Source: Rhodoferax sp. BAB1
GTDB lineage: Bacteria > Pseudomonadota > Gammaproteobacteria > Burkholderiales > Burkholderiaceae_C
Reading direction: 5' to 3'
Length of the DNA stretch: 64,000 nucleotides
Assembly: GCF_013334205.1 (NCBI RefSeq)
Contig: NZ_CP054424.1
Span: forward strand, 1,074,001 to 1,138,000
Within the stretch, counting starts at the first letter, position 1; every line of letters begins with the position of its first letter. The position numbers were made by a program, and so were the translations under genes. Positions 53,580 through 62,984 of this stretch are shown here, one piece after another. The notes beneath the pieces are model-generated. The model was not told the DNA's origin, did no database searches, and saw only the letters and a program-made list of their open reading frames with translations.

Positions 53580-54004
53580 AACAGCGTGACATCGCAAGAG
53601 TGGACTCGGGCCCGTTTGATCTCTTGCTCCGGCGGGTGCGCGGGGACATGGACGCCCTGTCTCTGGCTTCGGTGCCGCTGGTTGGGGCGCTGGTCAGTGG
53701 GGAGACCGCGTTGCCGGCCTGGTTCCGGGACTGGCTGCTGGGGGAGCTGGGCCGGCGCGCACCGCTCGAGGAGGTGAGTCCCGCGGCCGAGGCCGTGATG
53801 CGGCTGCGCGAGTTCGGCCGTTACGCCACGATGGACTTTGCCCTGCAGGAGGTCGAGTCGCAGTACACGCTGCTGCAGGCGCTCGGTCTGGTGGACGAGA
53901 TGTACCGGGCGGTCGATTTCATGACGCAACTGTCAGAACGGCTCGCACAACTCGCACCCGGGGATCCATTGGAGGCCCCAAAGGGCGAGGAGGATTCAAA
54001 GTGA
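53576..54004 (+). CDS. Small protein of unknown function in the c-di-GMP operon
   Basis: Not recognised. 142 residues, soluble, helical. Its ATG overlaps the stop of the GGDEF-EAL gene (ATGA), so it is translated together with it. LLLRRVRGDMDALSLASVPLVGALVSGETALPAWFRDWLLGELG, then FGRYATMDFALQEVESQYTLLQALGLVDEMYRAVDFMTQL. It has no catalytic motif. Its position between two diguanylate-cyclase genes suggests an adaptor or regulator of one of them. Confidence 0.75.
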   Translation: MKQRDIARVDSGPFDLLLRRVRGDMDALSLASVPLVGALVSGETALPAWFRDWLLGELGRRAPLEEVSPAAEAVMRLREFGRYATMDFALQEVESQYTLLQALGLVDEMYRAVDFMTQLSERLAQLAPGDPLEAPKGEEDSK

Positions 54005-54094
54005 GAAAGTCGCTGACATTCAAGCGAAAACTTTGGGGGCCAAGGTCCGGATGGCATCCGGTGCCAGTCGCCAGCCCCTGGAGGTGAAACAGAC

Positions 54095-56014
54095 GTGTCC
54101 GTATCGAATACCGTTGCCCTGGCAGAGCAGCCGGTCCGTCCGCGCTGGAACCGTCTGCTGCCCCTGGTCCTGGTCCTGCTGCTGGGCTTTGCGCTCCTCC
54201 ACGGCTGGCGGACCTGGCTGCATGTCAAGGACAACGAGATCAACAACCTGCGCACGGTGCTCTCCCTGTCCCACCAGCTGCTCGACAGGTTTTTCGAGCA
54301 GCAGCAGACGGGCCTGCTGGGCCTGGCCGCAGAGATTGCGCCGCAGGGCCGGCTGCTGCCCCCGGCGGCGCTGGCGCGCAGCGTGCAGCGGTATCAGGTC
54401 TTGCGCCCGGAACTGCTGGCCATCCACGTGCTCAGCCCGCAGGGGCGTTACCTCGCGACCAGCTCCGGACGCGTAGCGTCGGACATTCCGGCACGGGCGG
54501 ATGATCCGGATTTCCAGCAACTGCTCCAGACAAGTGCGCTGGTCGACATCAGCCGGCCGCACCGCGATGCGGCCGAGCCGCGCTGGCACTTCGGCATGCG
54601 CCATGTGCTGCGCGATACCCACGGGCGGCCCCTGGCCGTGCTGATTTTTGCGGCGCCAGTCGATCTGCTGTCCGGCTTCTGGCGGGACATGCCGGCCATC
54701 GAGCGCATGACCATCGGGGTGCTGCGTGACGATGCCTATCTGCTGAGCCGTTATCCGGTGCGCCCTGGCATCAGTGACACCGAGGTCTACGGTACGCCCC
54801 GGGGCGGGGCCCTGCGTCGCCATCTGGTGACGCAGAACTTCCCCGCCACGGGACAGATGCAGGGCATCAACCAGATCGGTGGGAGCGACTACCAGTATGC
54901 CTATGAGCGGCTGAAAGGCCTGCCCATCACGGTCTACGTGGCCATGCCGGTTCCCACGATGCTGGATATCTGGTGGGGGCAGATGCGCGCGACGCTGCTG
55001 CTGCTGCTGCTCATGGGGGGCTCCGGCATCTGGGCCTACCGCTACCTTGCGCGCCGCCAGCGGCAGTGGGAGGCCGCCCGGGAGCAGGCCGGGCTGCGGC
55101 TGCAGGGCATCATCGAATCGGCGATGGATGCAATCATCAGCGTCGACGAGTCGCACCGCATCGTGATCTTCAATTCGGCAGCCGAAGCGATGTTCGGACA
55201 TACCCAGGCACGGGTGCTGGGGCAGCCGGTCTCGATGCTGATTCCCATGCAGCATCGGGACCGGCATGACGGGTTTATCAACGCCTTTGCCCGCACCGGG
55301 CGTTCCAACCGATCCATGGTCAGCCGGGGGCAGCTGCATGCCCTGCATGCCGACGGGCATCAGTTCCCCATCGAAGCAGCGATCTCCCATGTCACCATCG
55401 AGGGCCACCAGACCTTCACCGTGGTCATTCGCGACATCACGGCTCGTATCGCCGCACAGCAGGAGCTGGAACTCAGCCATCATGCGCTGGAGCAGGCCAA
55501 TGCGCAGCTGGCCGGGATGGCGCACTACGACCCCCTGACCGGCCTGCCCAACCGGGTGCTGCTGGCCGATCGCCTGCAGCAGGCGCTGGCCCAGACGGAG
55601 CGGCGCGACCGGGCGCTGGCGGTGGCCTTCCTGGACCTGGATGGATTCAAGGCCGTGAATGACCGCTACGGTCATGCGGCGGGTGACCAGTTCCTGGTCA
55701 CCATGGCTCACCGGCTCAAGGCCGTGCTGCGCGATGGTGACACGCTCTCGCGCGTGGGCGGGGATGAGTTTGTCGCCTTGCTGGTCGACCTGGAGCAGGC
55801 GCAGGACGTCGAGCCCGTGCTGCAGCGCCTGCTGCAGGCCGTACAGCAGCCCGTCGAACTGGAGGGAAAGGAGGTCAGTGTTTCCACCAGCATCGGCGTG
55901 GCGCTGAGCCCGCCCGATCATGCCGAGCCGGACCAGCTGATCCGCCATGCGGACAAGGCCATGTACCAGGCCAAGCAGGCGGGCAAGAACCGCTGGCAAT
56001 ATTTCGAAGCCTGA
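54095..56014 (+). CDS. PAS-GGDEF diguanylate cyclase with periplasmic sensor
   Basis: 639 residues. Two membrane helices (about 20-40 and 297-315) border a periplasmic sensor of the Cache kind (DNEINNLRTVLSLSHQLLDRFF, then about 250 residues). A PAS domain is at about 330-450. The GGDEF domain has RVGGDEFVALL near residue 554, with inhibitory-site RDGD five residues before it, so the enzyme is likely active and product-inhibited. The start is GTG 54095, with GGAGG 11 bases upstream. Confidence 0.92.
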   Translation: MSVSNTVALAEQPVRPRWNRLLPLVLVLLLGFALLHGWRTWLHVKDNEINNLRTVLSLSHQLLDRFFEQQQTGLLGLAAEIAPQGRLLPPAALARSVQRYQVLRPELLAIHVLSPQGRYLATSSGRVASDIPARADDPDFQQLLQTSALVDISRPHRDAAEPRWHFGMRHVLRDTHGRPLAVLIFAAPVDLLSGFWRDMPAIERMTIGVLRDDAYLLSRYPVRPGISDTEVYGTPRGGALRRHLVTQNFPATGQMQGINQIGGSDYQYAYERLKGLPITVYVAMPVPTMLDIWWGQMRATLLLLLLMGGSGIWAYRYLARRQRQWEAAREQAGLRLQGIIESAMDAIISVDESHRIVIFNSAAEAMFGHTQARVLGQPVSMLIPMQHRDRHDGFINAFARTGRSNRSMVSRGQLHALHADGHQFPIEAAISHVTIEGHQTFTVVIRDITARIAAQQELELSHHALEQANAQLAGMAHYDPLTGLPNRVLLADRLQQALAQTERRDRALAVAFLDLDGFKAVNDRYGHAAGDQFLVTMAHRLKAVLRDGDTLSRVGGDEFVALLVDLEQAQDVEPVLQRLLQAVQQPVELEGKEVSVSTSIGVALSPPDHAEPDQLIRHADKAMYQAKQAGKNRWQYFEA

Positions 56015-56068
56015 TCGCCGGCGGTGCTTGCGGCAGCGGCATCCGCGTACCGGCCGCCCCCAATGGCA

Positions 56069-56093
56069 ACGGGCCTGCGCGTTGCAGGCCCGT
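56069..56093. terminator. Hairpin between convergent genes, no T run
   Basis: 10-bp perfect stem ACGGGCCTGC/GCAGGCCCGT with a 5-base loop, in the 102-bp gap between the diguanylate cyclase and the Bug protein. No T run follows on either strand, so termination is only possible, not shown. Confidence 0.45.
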
Positions 56094-56116
56094 GCGGGAG
56101 AGGTTTCAGCTCTGGC

Positions 56117-57082
56117 TTATTCGGGCTTGATGCCGGCCTTCTTGACCACCACCGCCCAGATGTCGTACTCGCGCTTCATGTAGGCGCCCAGTTCCGCTGG
56201 CGTGCTGGGGCTGGGGGAGAGGCCCTTGGCTTCCAGTTCCTTGGCCACGACCGGGTCCTTCAGGATCTTGACCAGCACCTGGTTCAGCTTGGTGACGATG
56301 GGCTGCGGCGTCTTGGCCGGCACGACGTAGGCGTACCAGTTCATGGTGTCGTAGCCGGGGTAGCCCTGCTCGGCCACGGTGGGCACGTCGGGCATGAGCG
56401 GGTCACGCTTGGCGCCCGTGGTGGCGATGGCGCGGACCTTGCCAGCCTGCACGTGCTTGCCGACCGAGGGCGGGGTGCCGAAGAAGGAGTCCACCTCGCC
56501 GCCGAGCATGCCCAGCATGGCCGGGCCGCCGCCCTTGTAGGCCACGTGTGTCATGTCAACGTCGGCGCTCTGCTCCAGCAGTTCGCCGGCCAGGTGGCCG
56601 GCGCCGCCGACACCGGAGGAGGCGTAGGTGATGGTGCCCGGCTTGGCCTTGGCCAGCTTGATGTAGTCGGACAGGTTCTTCACCGGCAGGTCGGGCTTGA
56701 CCACCAGCACGTTGGAGAACACCACGGCCATGGTGACGGGGGCGAAGTCCTGCAGCGGTTTGTAGGGCAGTTTGGCCTGCATGTGCGGCGCCACGGTGAG
56801 CGAACCCACGCTGCCCAGCAGCAGGGTGTGGCCGTCGGCTTCGGCGCGGGCCACGTAGTCGGTGGCGATGTTGCCGCCGGCGCCGGCCTTGTTCTCCACG
56901 ATCACGTTCTGCTTGAGCTCATCTCCCAGGTGCTTGGCAATGATGCGCGCCACGGCGTCGGTGGCACCGCCGGCGGCGAAACCCACGACCATGGTGATGG
57001 GTTTGCTCGGGTAGTTCTGGGCCAGGGCCGGCGCAGCGGCCAGCAGGGTGCCCAGGGTCAGGGCAAGCGTCTTGAGTTTCAT
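56117..57082 (-). CDS. Bug-family periplasmic binding protein (TctC type)
   Basis: 321 residues. Signal peptide about 1-21 (APALA), then YPSKPITMVVGFAAGGATDAVARIIA, the Bug-family opening, and the ligand-site region VGSVGSLTVAPHMQAKLPY. Members bind dicarboxylates or aromatic acids and may serve tripartite tricarboxylate transporters. No TctA or TctB genes are near; orphan Bug proteins are typical of Burkholderiales. ATG 57082 gives a normal signal peptide and has GGAG nearby. Confidence 0.9.
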   Translation of the reverse strand: MKLKTLALTLGTLLAAAPALAQNYPSKPITMVVGFAAGGATDAVARIIAKHLGDELKQNVIVENKAGAGGNIATDYVARAEADGHTLLLGSVGSLTVAPHMQAKLPYKPLQDFAPVTMAVVFSNVLVVKPDLPVKNLSDYIKLAKAKPGTITYASSGVGGAGHLAGELLEQSADVDMTHVAYKGGGPAMLGMLGGEVDSFFGTPPSVGKHVQAGKVRAIATTGAKRDPLMPDVPTVAEQGYPGYDTMNWYAYVVPAKTPQPIVTKLNQVLVKILKDPVVAKELEAKGLSPSPSTPAELGAYMKREYDIWAVVVKKAGIKPE

Positions 57083-57221
57083 GGGGGGCTCCTCGGGTGG
57101 ATGCAGTCCGCCACAGGCGGGCCGATGCAATCCTGCAGTATAGGGAGCGCGACCGGCCGGGGGGCGCTGGTTTTTACTTAGCACCCATCGGAAAAAATGA
57201 TAGCCCTATAGCGCCGGGCGA

Positions 57222-57938
57222 TCACCAGCGCAGGCCGAGCTTGAGGCCCCAGGTGGTGGCCTCGCCGGTCTTGTCCACCTCGAAGGCCAGGTTCATCAGG
57301 CCCAGGCCCAGGTTGGCGCCCGCGTAGACCTTGCCCAGGCTCGGGCTGACACTACCCAGGCCGCCGACATGCGCTTCGCTGTCCACCCAGACCCGGCCGA
57401 CACCGGCATAGGGGGTGAACATGGCAAAACCCTTGGAGACCGAGATGTCCAGGCTGCGGGTGCTCAGCGAGAGTTGTTCGGAACCACTCAGGCGCGTGTA
57501 GGCACCGCGCACACCGACAGCGGGCAGCGCGACGTTGCCGCCCAGCAGGGCGTAACGCAGTTCGGCGCCGCTGAGCGTGGCGTCCAGGCCCGGCACGCTG
57601 GCGACAAAACCACCGATATCAAAACCCAGGGGCAGGCCCTTGTGCGCATGCAGGCGCACGGTCTGCAGGGCGCTGGAGGTGAGGCCGGCACCAGCCTTGT
57701 TCAGTGCGCCGCTGCTGTGGGACATGTCGCTGCTGGTGACGGCCACGCCGAGGTCGAAGCCGGTGATGCCCTGGCCTTCGGTGGGCAGCAGGGCTTTGTA
57801 GCTCAGGGCCGAGCCCAGGTCTTCGGAGACGGCGCGGAATTCGGCGGCGTTCAGCGTTGCCAGGTTCGAGAGGTCACCGGCCTGGCTGCTGTGCAGGCAG
57901 GCCAGGGTGAGGGCCAGGAGGGTGAGTTGTTTTTTCAT
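57222..57938 (-). CDS. Predicted outer-membrane beta-barrel protein
   Basis: 238 residues. A signal peptide (1-20, SSQA-G) precedes a sequence of alternating amphipathic strands ending TWGLKLGLRW, with a C-terminal aromatic residue as in barrels inserted by BAM. Segments such as LGVAVTSSDMS, RYALLGGNVALPAVGVRGAYTRLSG and YAGANLGLGLMNLAFEVD support this. Not assigned to a named family. It stands alone between the Bug gene and the pseudouridine synthase. ATG 57938 was chosen over 57968 for the signal peptide. Confidence 0.75.
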   Translation of the reverse strand: MKKQLTLLALTLACLHSSQAGDLSNLATLNAAEFRAVSEDLGSALSYKALLPTEGQGITGFDLGVAVTSSDMSHSSGALNKAGAGLTSSALQTVRLHAHKGLPLGFDIGGFVASVPGLDATLSGAELRYALLGGNVALPAVGVRGAYTRLSGSEQLSLSTRSLDISVSKGFAMFTPYAGVGRVWVDSEAHVGGLGSVSPSLGKVYAGANLGLGLMNLAFEVDKTGEATTWGLKLGLRW

Positions 57939-58016
57939 GATGTGCAGATGGGAGGGGGGAAAGTACACGCCCAGTATCGCCGCTGGCCGGTGCCATGAAG
58001 TGTAAGGATCGCTACA

Positions 58017-58943
58017 TCATGCATCCGCGGGCCAGACCAGCTGGCGCCGGCTTTCGAACTGGCGCAGCGCACCGGTGACGGGGTCGGAGAAGCGGATGCC
58101 GCGCGCCAGCAGCTGCAGGGGGCGGCTCCAGTCCTCCTGCGCAGGGCCCGGGCCATGCACGACCTCGGGATAAAAGAGGTCGCCCACGATGGGGCGGCCC
58201 AGCGCGTCCATGTGCACACGCAACTGGTGCGTCTTGCCGCTGCGCGGTCGCAGGCGGTAGCGGGCCAGGGTACCGCGGGCTTCCAACAGCGCGATCTGCG
58301 TTTCGCTGTTGGGCGCACCCGGCACCTCCCGCTGGCGGAAGAACTGCTCGTCCGCTTCGATGCGGCTGCGGTGCACCGCGGGCAATGGCAGGTCGGGGCG
58401 CAGCGGGGCGATGGCCTCGTAGTCCTTGTCCACCACCTGCTCGCGGAACAGGGCCTGGTAGGCGCCGCGGTCCTGCGGCCGCAGGCTGAACAGCACCAGG
58501 CCGGCGGTCTCGCGGTCGATGCGGTGGATGGGGCTCAGGTGTTCGAGGCCGGTGCGGCGCTTGAGGCGTACCAGCAGGGTCTGCTGCACGTAACGGCCGC
58601 TGGGCGTGACGGGCAGGAAGTGCGGCTTGTCGGCCACCAGCAGGTGTTCGTCCTGGTACAGCACTTCTTCCTCGAAGGGGATGAGGGCCTCGGTTTCGAG
58701 TTCGCGGTAGTAGTAGATGCGCGTGCCCGGGCGATAGGGCGCATCGGAAGCTTGCGGCACACCTTGCTCGTCGAGCACACGGTTCTGGGCCATGCGCTGC
58801 TGCCATTCGTCCATGCCGACCTTGGGCAGCCGCTCGCCCAGGAAGTCGATCAGCCGTGGCCACGGACCGTGCGGCAGGGCAACGCAGCTCGCACTGACGC
58901 CGTCCAGCATGGGGGGCTTGTGCTGATGGGGCGGACGGCTCAT
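58017..58943 (-). CDS. RluA-family RNA pseudouridine synthase
   Basis: 308 residues. Catalytic Asp in HRIDRETAGLVLF (the RluA motif HRLDxxTSG variant), KPHFLPVTPSGRYVQQTLLVRLKRRTG and PRSGKTHQLRVHMDALGRPIVGD. It converts uridine to pseudouridine in rRNA or tRNA. ATG 58943 overlaps none of the upstream trmB gene; an earlier in-frame ATG 58997 does. No S4-like domain is obvious. Which RNA position is modified is unknown. Confidence 0.88.
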   Translation of the reverse strand: MSRPPHQHKPPMLDGVSASCVALPHGPWPRLIDFLGERLPKVGMDEWQQRMAQNRVLDEQGVPQASDAPYRPGTRIYYYRELETEALIPFEEEVLYQDEHLLVADKPHFLPVTPSGRYVQQTLLVRLKRRTGLEHLSPIHRIDRETAGLVLFSLRPQDRGAYQALFREQVVDKDYEAIAPLRPDLPLPAVHRSRIEADEQFFRQREVPGAPNSETQIALLEARGTLARYRLRPRSGKTHQLRVHMDALGRPIVGDLFYPEVVHGPGPAQEDWSRPLQLLARGIRFSDPVTGALRQFESRRQLVWPADA

Positions 58944-58965
58944 GGGCTGATGACCGCCGGCGGCG

Positions 58966-59730
58966 TCAGACGCGCGTGTAGACCAGGTCCCAGACACCGT
59001 GGCCCAGGCGCAGGCCGCGTTTCTCGAACTTGGTCAGGGGCCGATAGTCCGGTTTGGGCGCGTAGCCCTCGGCCGTGTTCTTCAGCAGCGGCTCGGCGCC
59101 CAGCACTTCCAGCATCTGCTGGGCATAGGGCTCCCAGTCGGTGGCACAGTGCAGGTAGCCGCCGGGTTTCAGTCGCGCGGCCAGCTTGGCCACCAAAGGC
59201 GCCTGCAGCAGGCGGCGCTTGTGGTGCTTGGTCTTGTGCCAGGGGTCGGGGAAGAAGACGTGCACGCCGTCCAGGCTCTGCTCGGGAAGCATGTGGTCCA
59301 GCACCTCCACCGCGTCGTGCTGCAGGATGCGGATGTTGGTGAGCCCGCGTTCGCCGATGTGCTTGAGCAGGGCGCCCACGCCGGGCTCGTGCACCTCGCA
59401 GCCGAGGAAGTTCTTCTCGCGCATCAGGTCCGCGATGTGCGCGGTGGCGTCGCCCATGCCAAAGCCGATCTCCAGGATCAGCGGGTGCTGAGCCGCCTCG
59501 GCGCCGAAGACGGCGACACGGTCCAGCGGTGCGGCGCTGTAGGGCAGCACAAAACGCGGTCCATAGAGTTCGAAGGCCTTGGCCTGGCCGGTGGTGGTGC
59601 GACCGGCGCGCTTGACGAAGCTCTTGATGGTCTTGGGGAAGTCGACGCCGGGCGGCGGCAGGCGGCGCCGGTCTTTGGGCGGGGCGGACGCTGAGGCGTC
59701 CTGTTCGGGGGGCTTGGGGGTATCGGTCAC
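58966..59730 (-). CDS. trmB: tRNA (guanine-N7)-methyltransferase
   Basis: SAM-dependent enzyme, 254 residues, that makes m7G46 in t[19 protein letters not shown] is the SAM motif. [19 protein letters not shown] carries the catalytic region, and the C-terminus has [20 protein letters not shown]. The first 40 residues are disordered. It starts 9 bases after the gluQ stop, and the pseudouridine synthase follows, so three RNA-modification genes are in one strand and probably one operon. Confidence 0.95.
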   Translation of the reverse strand: MTDTPKPPEQDASASAPPKDRRRLPPPGVDFPKTIKSFVKRAGRTTTGQAKAFELYGPRFVLPYSAAPLDRVAVFGAEAAQHPLILEIGFGMGDATAHIADLMREKNFLGCEVHEPGVGALLKHIGERGLTNIRILQHDAVEVLDHMLPEQSLDGVHVFFPDPWHKTKHHKRRLLQAPLVAKLAARLKPGGYLHCATDWEPYAQQMLEVLGAEPLLKNTAEGYAPKPDYRPLTKFEKRGLRLGHGVWDLVYTRV

Positions 59731-59739
59731 GGACCGATT

Positions 59740-60618
59740 TTACCGGGCGCCCCAGACGGCAGCCCATTGCGCCGTGGCGGCAGCCAGCCAGTTGCCCACG
59801 GTGGTGGCCTGTACCTGCAGGCCCAGCACTGCGCCAGCTGCGTTCAGTGCGGCCAGGGGCTCACGTGTGTCCAGCGCCTGTGCGCCGTTCTGCTTGCTGA
59901 GTTTCTCGCCGTTGGCGCCCAGCACCAGGGGGGTGTGCAGATAGGCCGGTGTGGGCAGGTGCAGTGCGCGCTGCAGCAGGATCTGCCGTGCCGTGTTGTC
60001 GGCCAGGTCCTCGCCGCGCACGATGTGGGTGATGCCCTGGACGCCGTCGTCTGCAACGACCGCGAGCTGGTAGGCAAAATAGCCGTCGGCGCGTTTGAGC
60101 ACGTAGTCACCCACCTCGGCGGCCACATCCTGCGCCTGCGCGCCCAGGCGGCGATCGTTCCAGAGCAGGGTGCCGGCGGGCGCGCGCAGCCGCCAGGCAC
60201 GAGGCTCCTGGCCATGCAGGCCCGCGCGACAGGTGCCGGGGTAGACCAGTTCGCCGTGGCGCGGTTTGCTGCGCCCCAGCCGCTGCAGCCCGGCCTCGAT
60301 GTCCTTGCGACTGCAGGCACAGGGATAGGCCAGGCCGCGTGCCACCAGATCGTCCAGCGCGCGCTGGTAGAGCGCGCTGCGCTGCGACTGGTAAAGGGGG
60401 GGCTCGTCCGGCAACAGGCCGCAATCGGCCAACTGCTGCAGGATCACCTGGTCGGCGCCGGGTACGCAGCGTGGCACGTCGACATCCTCGATGCGCACCA
60501 GCCAGCGCCCGCCGTGGGCGCGCACATCGAGCCAGCTGGCCAGCGCCGCCACCAGCGAACCCGCATGCAGCGGGCCGGTGGGTGAGGGGGAGAATCGGCC
60601 GATGTATGTGGCCCCCAC
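59740..60618 (-). CDS. gluQ: Glutamyl-Q tRNA(Asp) synthetase
   Basis: Adds glutamate to queuosine of tRNA-Asp. The class I core has [16 protein letters not shown] (HIGH-type), KLSKQN (KMSKS-type) and the zinc Cys in CACSR and YPGTCRAG. E. coli GluQ is 308 residues. From ATG 60765 the protein would be 341, with an Ala/Gly-rich extension of about 49 residues that codes for two strong hairpins. GTG 60618 gives 292 residues and the normal N-terminus, so I prefer it. The enzyme identity is firm, the start is not. Confidence 0.85.
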   Translation of the reverse strand: MGATYIGRFSPSPTGPLHAGSLVAALASWLDVRAHGGRWLVRIEDVDVPRCVPGADQVILQQLADCGLLPDEPPLYQSQRSALYQRALDDLVARGLAYPCACSRKDIEAGLQRLGRSKPRHGELVYPGTCRAGLHGQEPRAWRLRAPAGTLLWNDRRLGAQAQDVAAEVGDYVLKRADGYFAYQLAVVADDGVQGITHIVRGEDLADNTARQILLQRALHLPTPAYLHTPLVLGANGEKLSKQNGAQALDTREPLAALNAAGAVLGLQVQATTVGNWLAAATAQWAAVWGAR

Positions 60619-60681
60619 GCTTGCCACTGCGTGTGCAGCGCTGGACGTGCCGTCGCGAGACGCAACGGCTCTTCCGTCCGT

Positions 60682-60748
60682 CCCGGCCTGCGCAAGCAGG
60701 CCGGGAGCCGCGGACGTCAGCCCCAAGGAGGCCTTCGCACCTTGGGGC
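60682..60748. repeat. Two perfect hairpins upstream of gluQ
   Basis: CCCGGCCTGC with its complement (60682-60691 and 60696-60705, 4-base loop) and GCCCCAAGG with its complement (60720-60728 and 60740-60748). They resemble short palindromic intergenic elements and lie between the FAD gene stop and the likely gluQ start. Confidence 0.6.
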
Positions 60749-60769
60749 GGCCCGGCGGTGCTCATGTCC

Positions 60770-61816
60770 TCATGCGACTTTCAGCGCCAGCTCCAGTCCG
60801 GAGATGAAAGCGTCCTCGACGCGGTGTCCCATGCACCAGTCGCCGCAGGCGCCGATGTGCGAGGCCGGATCCCACAGGTGGCTCTGGTCCAGGGGCTGCA
60901 GGGTCTGGGCGTAATGCCAGCGGTGCACGGTGGCATAACTCGGTTCGGCGCGGATGCCGGTGACTTCGGCGAAGGCCTTGAGCAGCTTGGCCTGCACGCG
61001 CTCGGCATCGTCGTTGAGGTGCTCCTGCGACCAGGCTGCGCTGGCCTGCACGGTCCAGCGTTCGATGGGGCCGCGTTGCGGCTTGCTGGACTCGCGCGCC
61101 AGCCAGGCGATGCGGTGGTGGGTGCTGCGAGCCGCGTTCCACTGCGGCCCCAGCGCCGACAGGCCCGGTTGCATGGCCTGGGGAAAGGCCGCCATCAGCG
61201 TCCAGCAGGGTGCCACCCGAACTTCGGCGATGCGTTCGGCCAGGGCCGGTGCCTGTTTGGAGTTGCGCAACAGCTCGTGGGCCTGCACGCTGGGCATGGC
61301 CAGCAGCACGCCATCAAAACCGGAGTGCACATGGCGGCTGTCGTCTGCCCCCTCGGTGTGCAGCTGCCAGCGGCGCTCGTTCAGTGCATCACGTTCGATC
61401 TTCACCACCCGGGTCTGCAGTTCCACTGCCCCCTTGGCGAGCAGCGGTTCAGCCCAGCGCCTGACCAGCGCGTTCATGCCGGGGGTAGCCACCCAGTGCG
61501 ATTCGCGTGTGGGCAGCGGCGCGGCCACTACCCGGCCCAGCGGGTCGAGCACGCGCACGGCGTTGGCGCTCCAGGGCCGGCACAGGCCGGGCACGGTTTC
61601 CAGGGCGCGGGCGAACAGGGGGTTGCGTACCGTGAAGTACTGGGTGCCGTGGTCGAAGGTGCCGAACTCGGTCTCGCGCGTGGCCATGCGGCCGCCTGCG
61701 CCACGGCTTTTCTCGAACAGCGTGACCTGGTGGCCGGCCTGCACCAGGGTGCGGGCGCAGGCCACGCCGGCCATGCCGGCGCCGATGACGGCGTAATGTT
61801 GCGCGGGTTTTTTCAT
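60770..61816 (-). CDS. FAD-dependent oxidoreductase, renalase/amine-oxidase-like
   Basis: 348 residues. Rossmann FAD site [39 protein letters not shown] at the N-terminus, then [15 protein letters not shown]. The C-terminus ends with [23 protein letters not shown], the second FAD segment. It resembles bacterial renalase-like NAD(P)/FAD proteins. The start at ATG 61816 was chosen because the upstream extension is antisense to the LysR gene. Four bases separate its stop from an alternative gluQ start. Substrate unknown. Confidence 0.85.
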   Translation of the reverse strand: MKKPAQHYAVIGAGMAGVACARTLVQAGHQVTLFEKSRGAGGRMATRETEFGTFDHGTQYFTVRNPLFARALETVPGLCRPWSANAVRVLDPLGRVVAAPLPTRESHWVATPGMNALVRRWAEPLLAKGAVELQTRVVKIERDALNERRWQLHTEGADDSRHVHSGFDGVLLAMPSVQAHELLRNSKQAPALAERIAEVRVAPCWTLMAAFPQAMQPGLSALGPQWNAARSTHHRIAWLARESSKPQRGPIERWTVQASAAWSQEHLNDDAERVQAKLLKAFAEVTGIRAEPSYATVHRWHYAQTLQPLDQSHLWDPASHIGACGDWCMGHRVEDAFISGLELALKVA

Positions 61817-61911
61817 GTCGGCAGTCTCCGTTCTTGTCGATATTTCAATTGCGGCTTCGCTTCCACTGTACCGGAGCGGCGGCCGGCCCCCCTGGAACCC
61901 GCCGCCGGGCT

Positions 61912-62856
61912 TCAGAAACTGGCGTGTACCGGCCCGAGCAGGGCCCGGCGGGTGGCCGGGCTTTCGAGCTGCTGCAGCCACCATTGCAGGGCACGGCCCT
62001 GCTGGTGCTCGGTGCCGCCACGCCAGGCGTAACTCACGCGCACCACCCGCGGCGGCCGTTCGGTTCTCTTGACCACGAGGTGGCCGGCGTCGATGTGCGG
62101 ACGCGCCAGGCACTCGGGCACGAAGCCGCCACCCAGGCCGCGCAACTGGGCGTCGAGCTTGGCCGGCATGTTGGCGACGGTGAAGACGTCCTGCCCGGCC
62201 AGCAGGCCGATGGTCAGGCCGCTGCCGCGCTGCACGGAGTCGGCCACCGCCACGGCGCGATGGCGCAGCAGCATCTCGTCGGTCAGCGGCTCGGGCGCGA
62301 CCGCCAGCGGGTGGTGCGGCGCCACGGCGTAGACGAAGCTGACCGTCCCCAGGACCTTGCCGTGCACGCCGGGGCTGGTGGTGGGTTCCAGGACCACGCC
62401 GATGGCCAGGTCGGCCTGGCCGGCGGTCAGCGCCTCCAGCGTGCCGGAGAGGGTTTCCTCGCGCAGTTTCAGGCGGGTCGGTGCGCCCAGGGCGAAGAAG
62501 CTTTCGCACAGCTCCATCACCGTGCTGCGGTGGATGATGCCGTCCAGGGCTACCGTGAACTGCGATTCCCAGCCCGTGGCCACGCGCTGGACGCGGTTGG
62601 CCACGGCGTCGATTTCCGCCAGCAGGCGCTGCCCTTCGCGCAGCAGCTCGGCGCCGGCGGCGGTGAGCCGGGCCTGGCGCGAGCTGCGGTCGTAGAGCAG
62701 CACGTCCAGCGCGTCCTCGATCTGGCGCACCCGGTAGGTCAGGGCGCTGGGCACCACGCCCAGGGCGCGCGCGGCGGCGGCAAAGCTGCCGGCGTGGTCG
62801 ATGGCCTGCAACATGGCCAGGGCATCGGGGGTCAGCACGTCACGGGCAGTTTGCAT
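61912..62856 (-). CDS. LysR-family transcriptional regulator
   Basis: 314 residues. Helix-turn-helix at about 8-66: DALAMLQAIDHAGSFAAAARALGVVPSALTYRVRQIEDAL. A LysR ligand domain follows. ATG 62856 is preferred over an upstream TTG. It is divergent from the pirin gene, with a TTCAA-type inverted repeat between. The pirin-DoxX arrangement is often paired with such a LysR regulator in Comamonadaceae, but which signal it senses is unknown. Confidence 0.88.
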   Translation of the reverse strand: MQTARDVLTPDALAMLQAIDHAGSFAAAARALGVVPSALTYRVRQIEDALDVLLYDRSSRQARLTAAGAELLREGQRLLAEIDAVANRVQRVATGWESQFTVALDGIIHRSTVMELCESFFALGAPTRLKLREETLSGTLEALTAGQADLAIGVVLEPTTSPGVHGKVLGTVSFVYAVAPHHPLAVAPEPLTDEMLLRHRAVAVADSVQRGSGLTIGLLAGQDVFTVANMPAKLDAQLRGLGGGFVPECLARPHIDAGHLVVKRTERPPRVVRVSYAWRGGTEHQQGRALQWWLQQLESPATRRALLGPVHASF

Positions 62857-62871
62857 GGTGGGTTGTCTTAA

Positions 62872-62888
62872 ATTCAATTTATTTGAAT
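62872..62888. promoter_or_regulatory. Putative LysR operator, perfect inverted repeat
   Basis: ATTCAA-N5-TTGAAT with T-N11-A inside (62874 to 62886). Same layout as the site at 5375-5391. Placed in the 128-bp gap between the LysR gene and the pirin gene. Confidence 0.6.
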
Positions 62889-62984
62889 GATGCCATCAAA
62901 GCGCATGGAGCGCAAAACCCGTGGCCCGGCCTAAAGTTCATCCCATCGCAGGCCTGTCCTGCTGAACCCTGGAAGGAGCCCACC

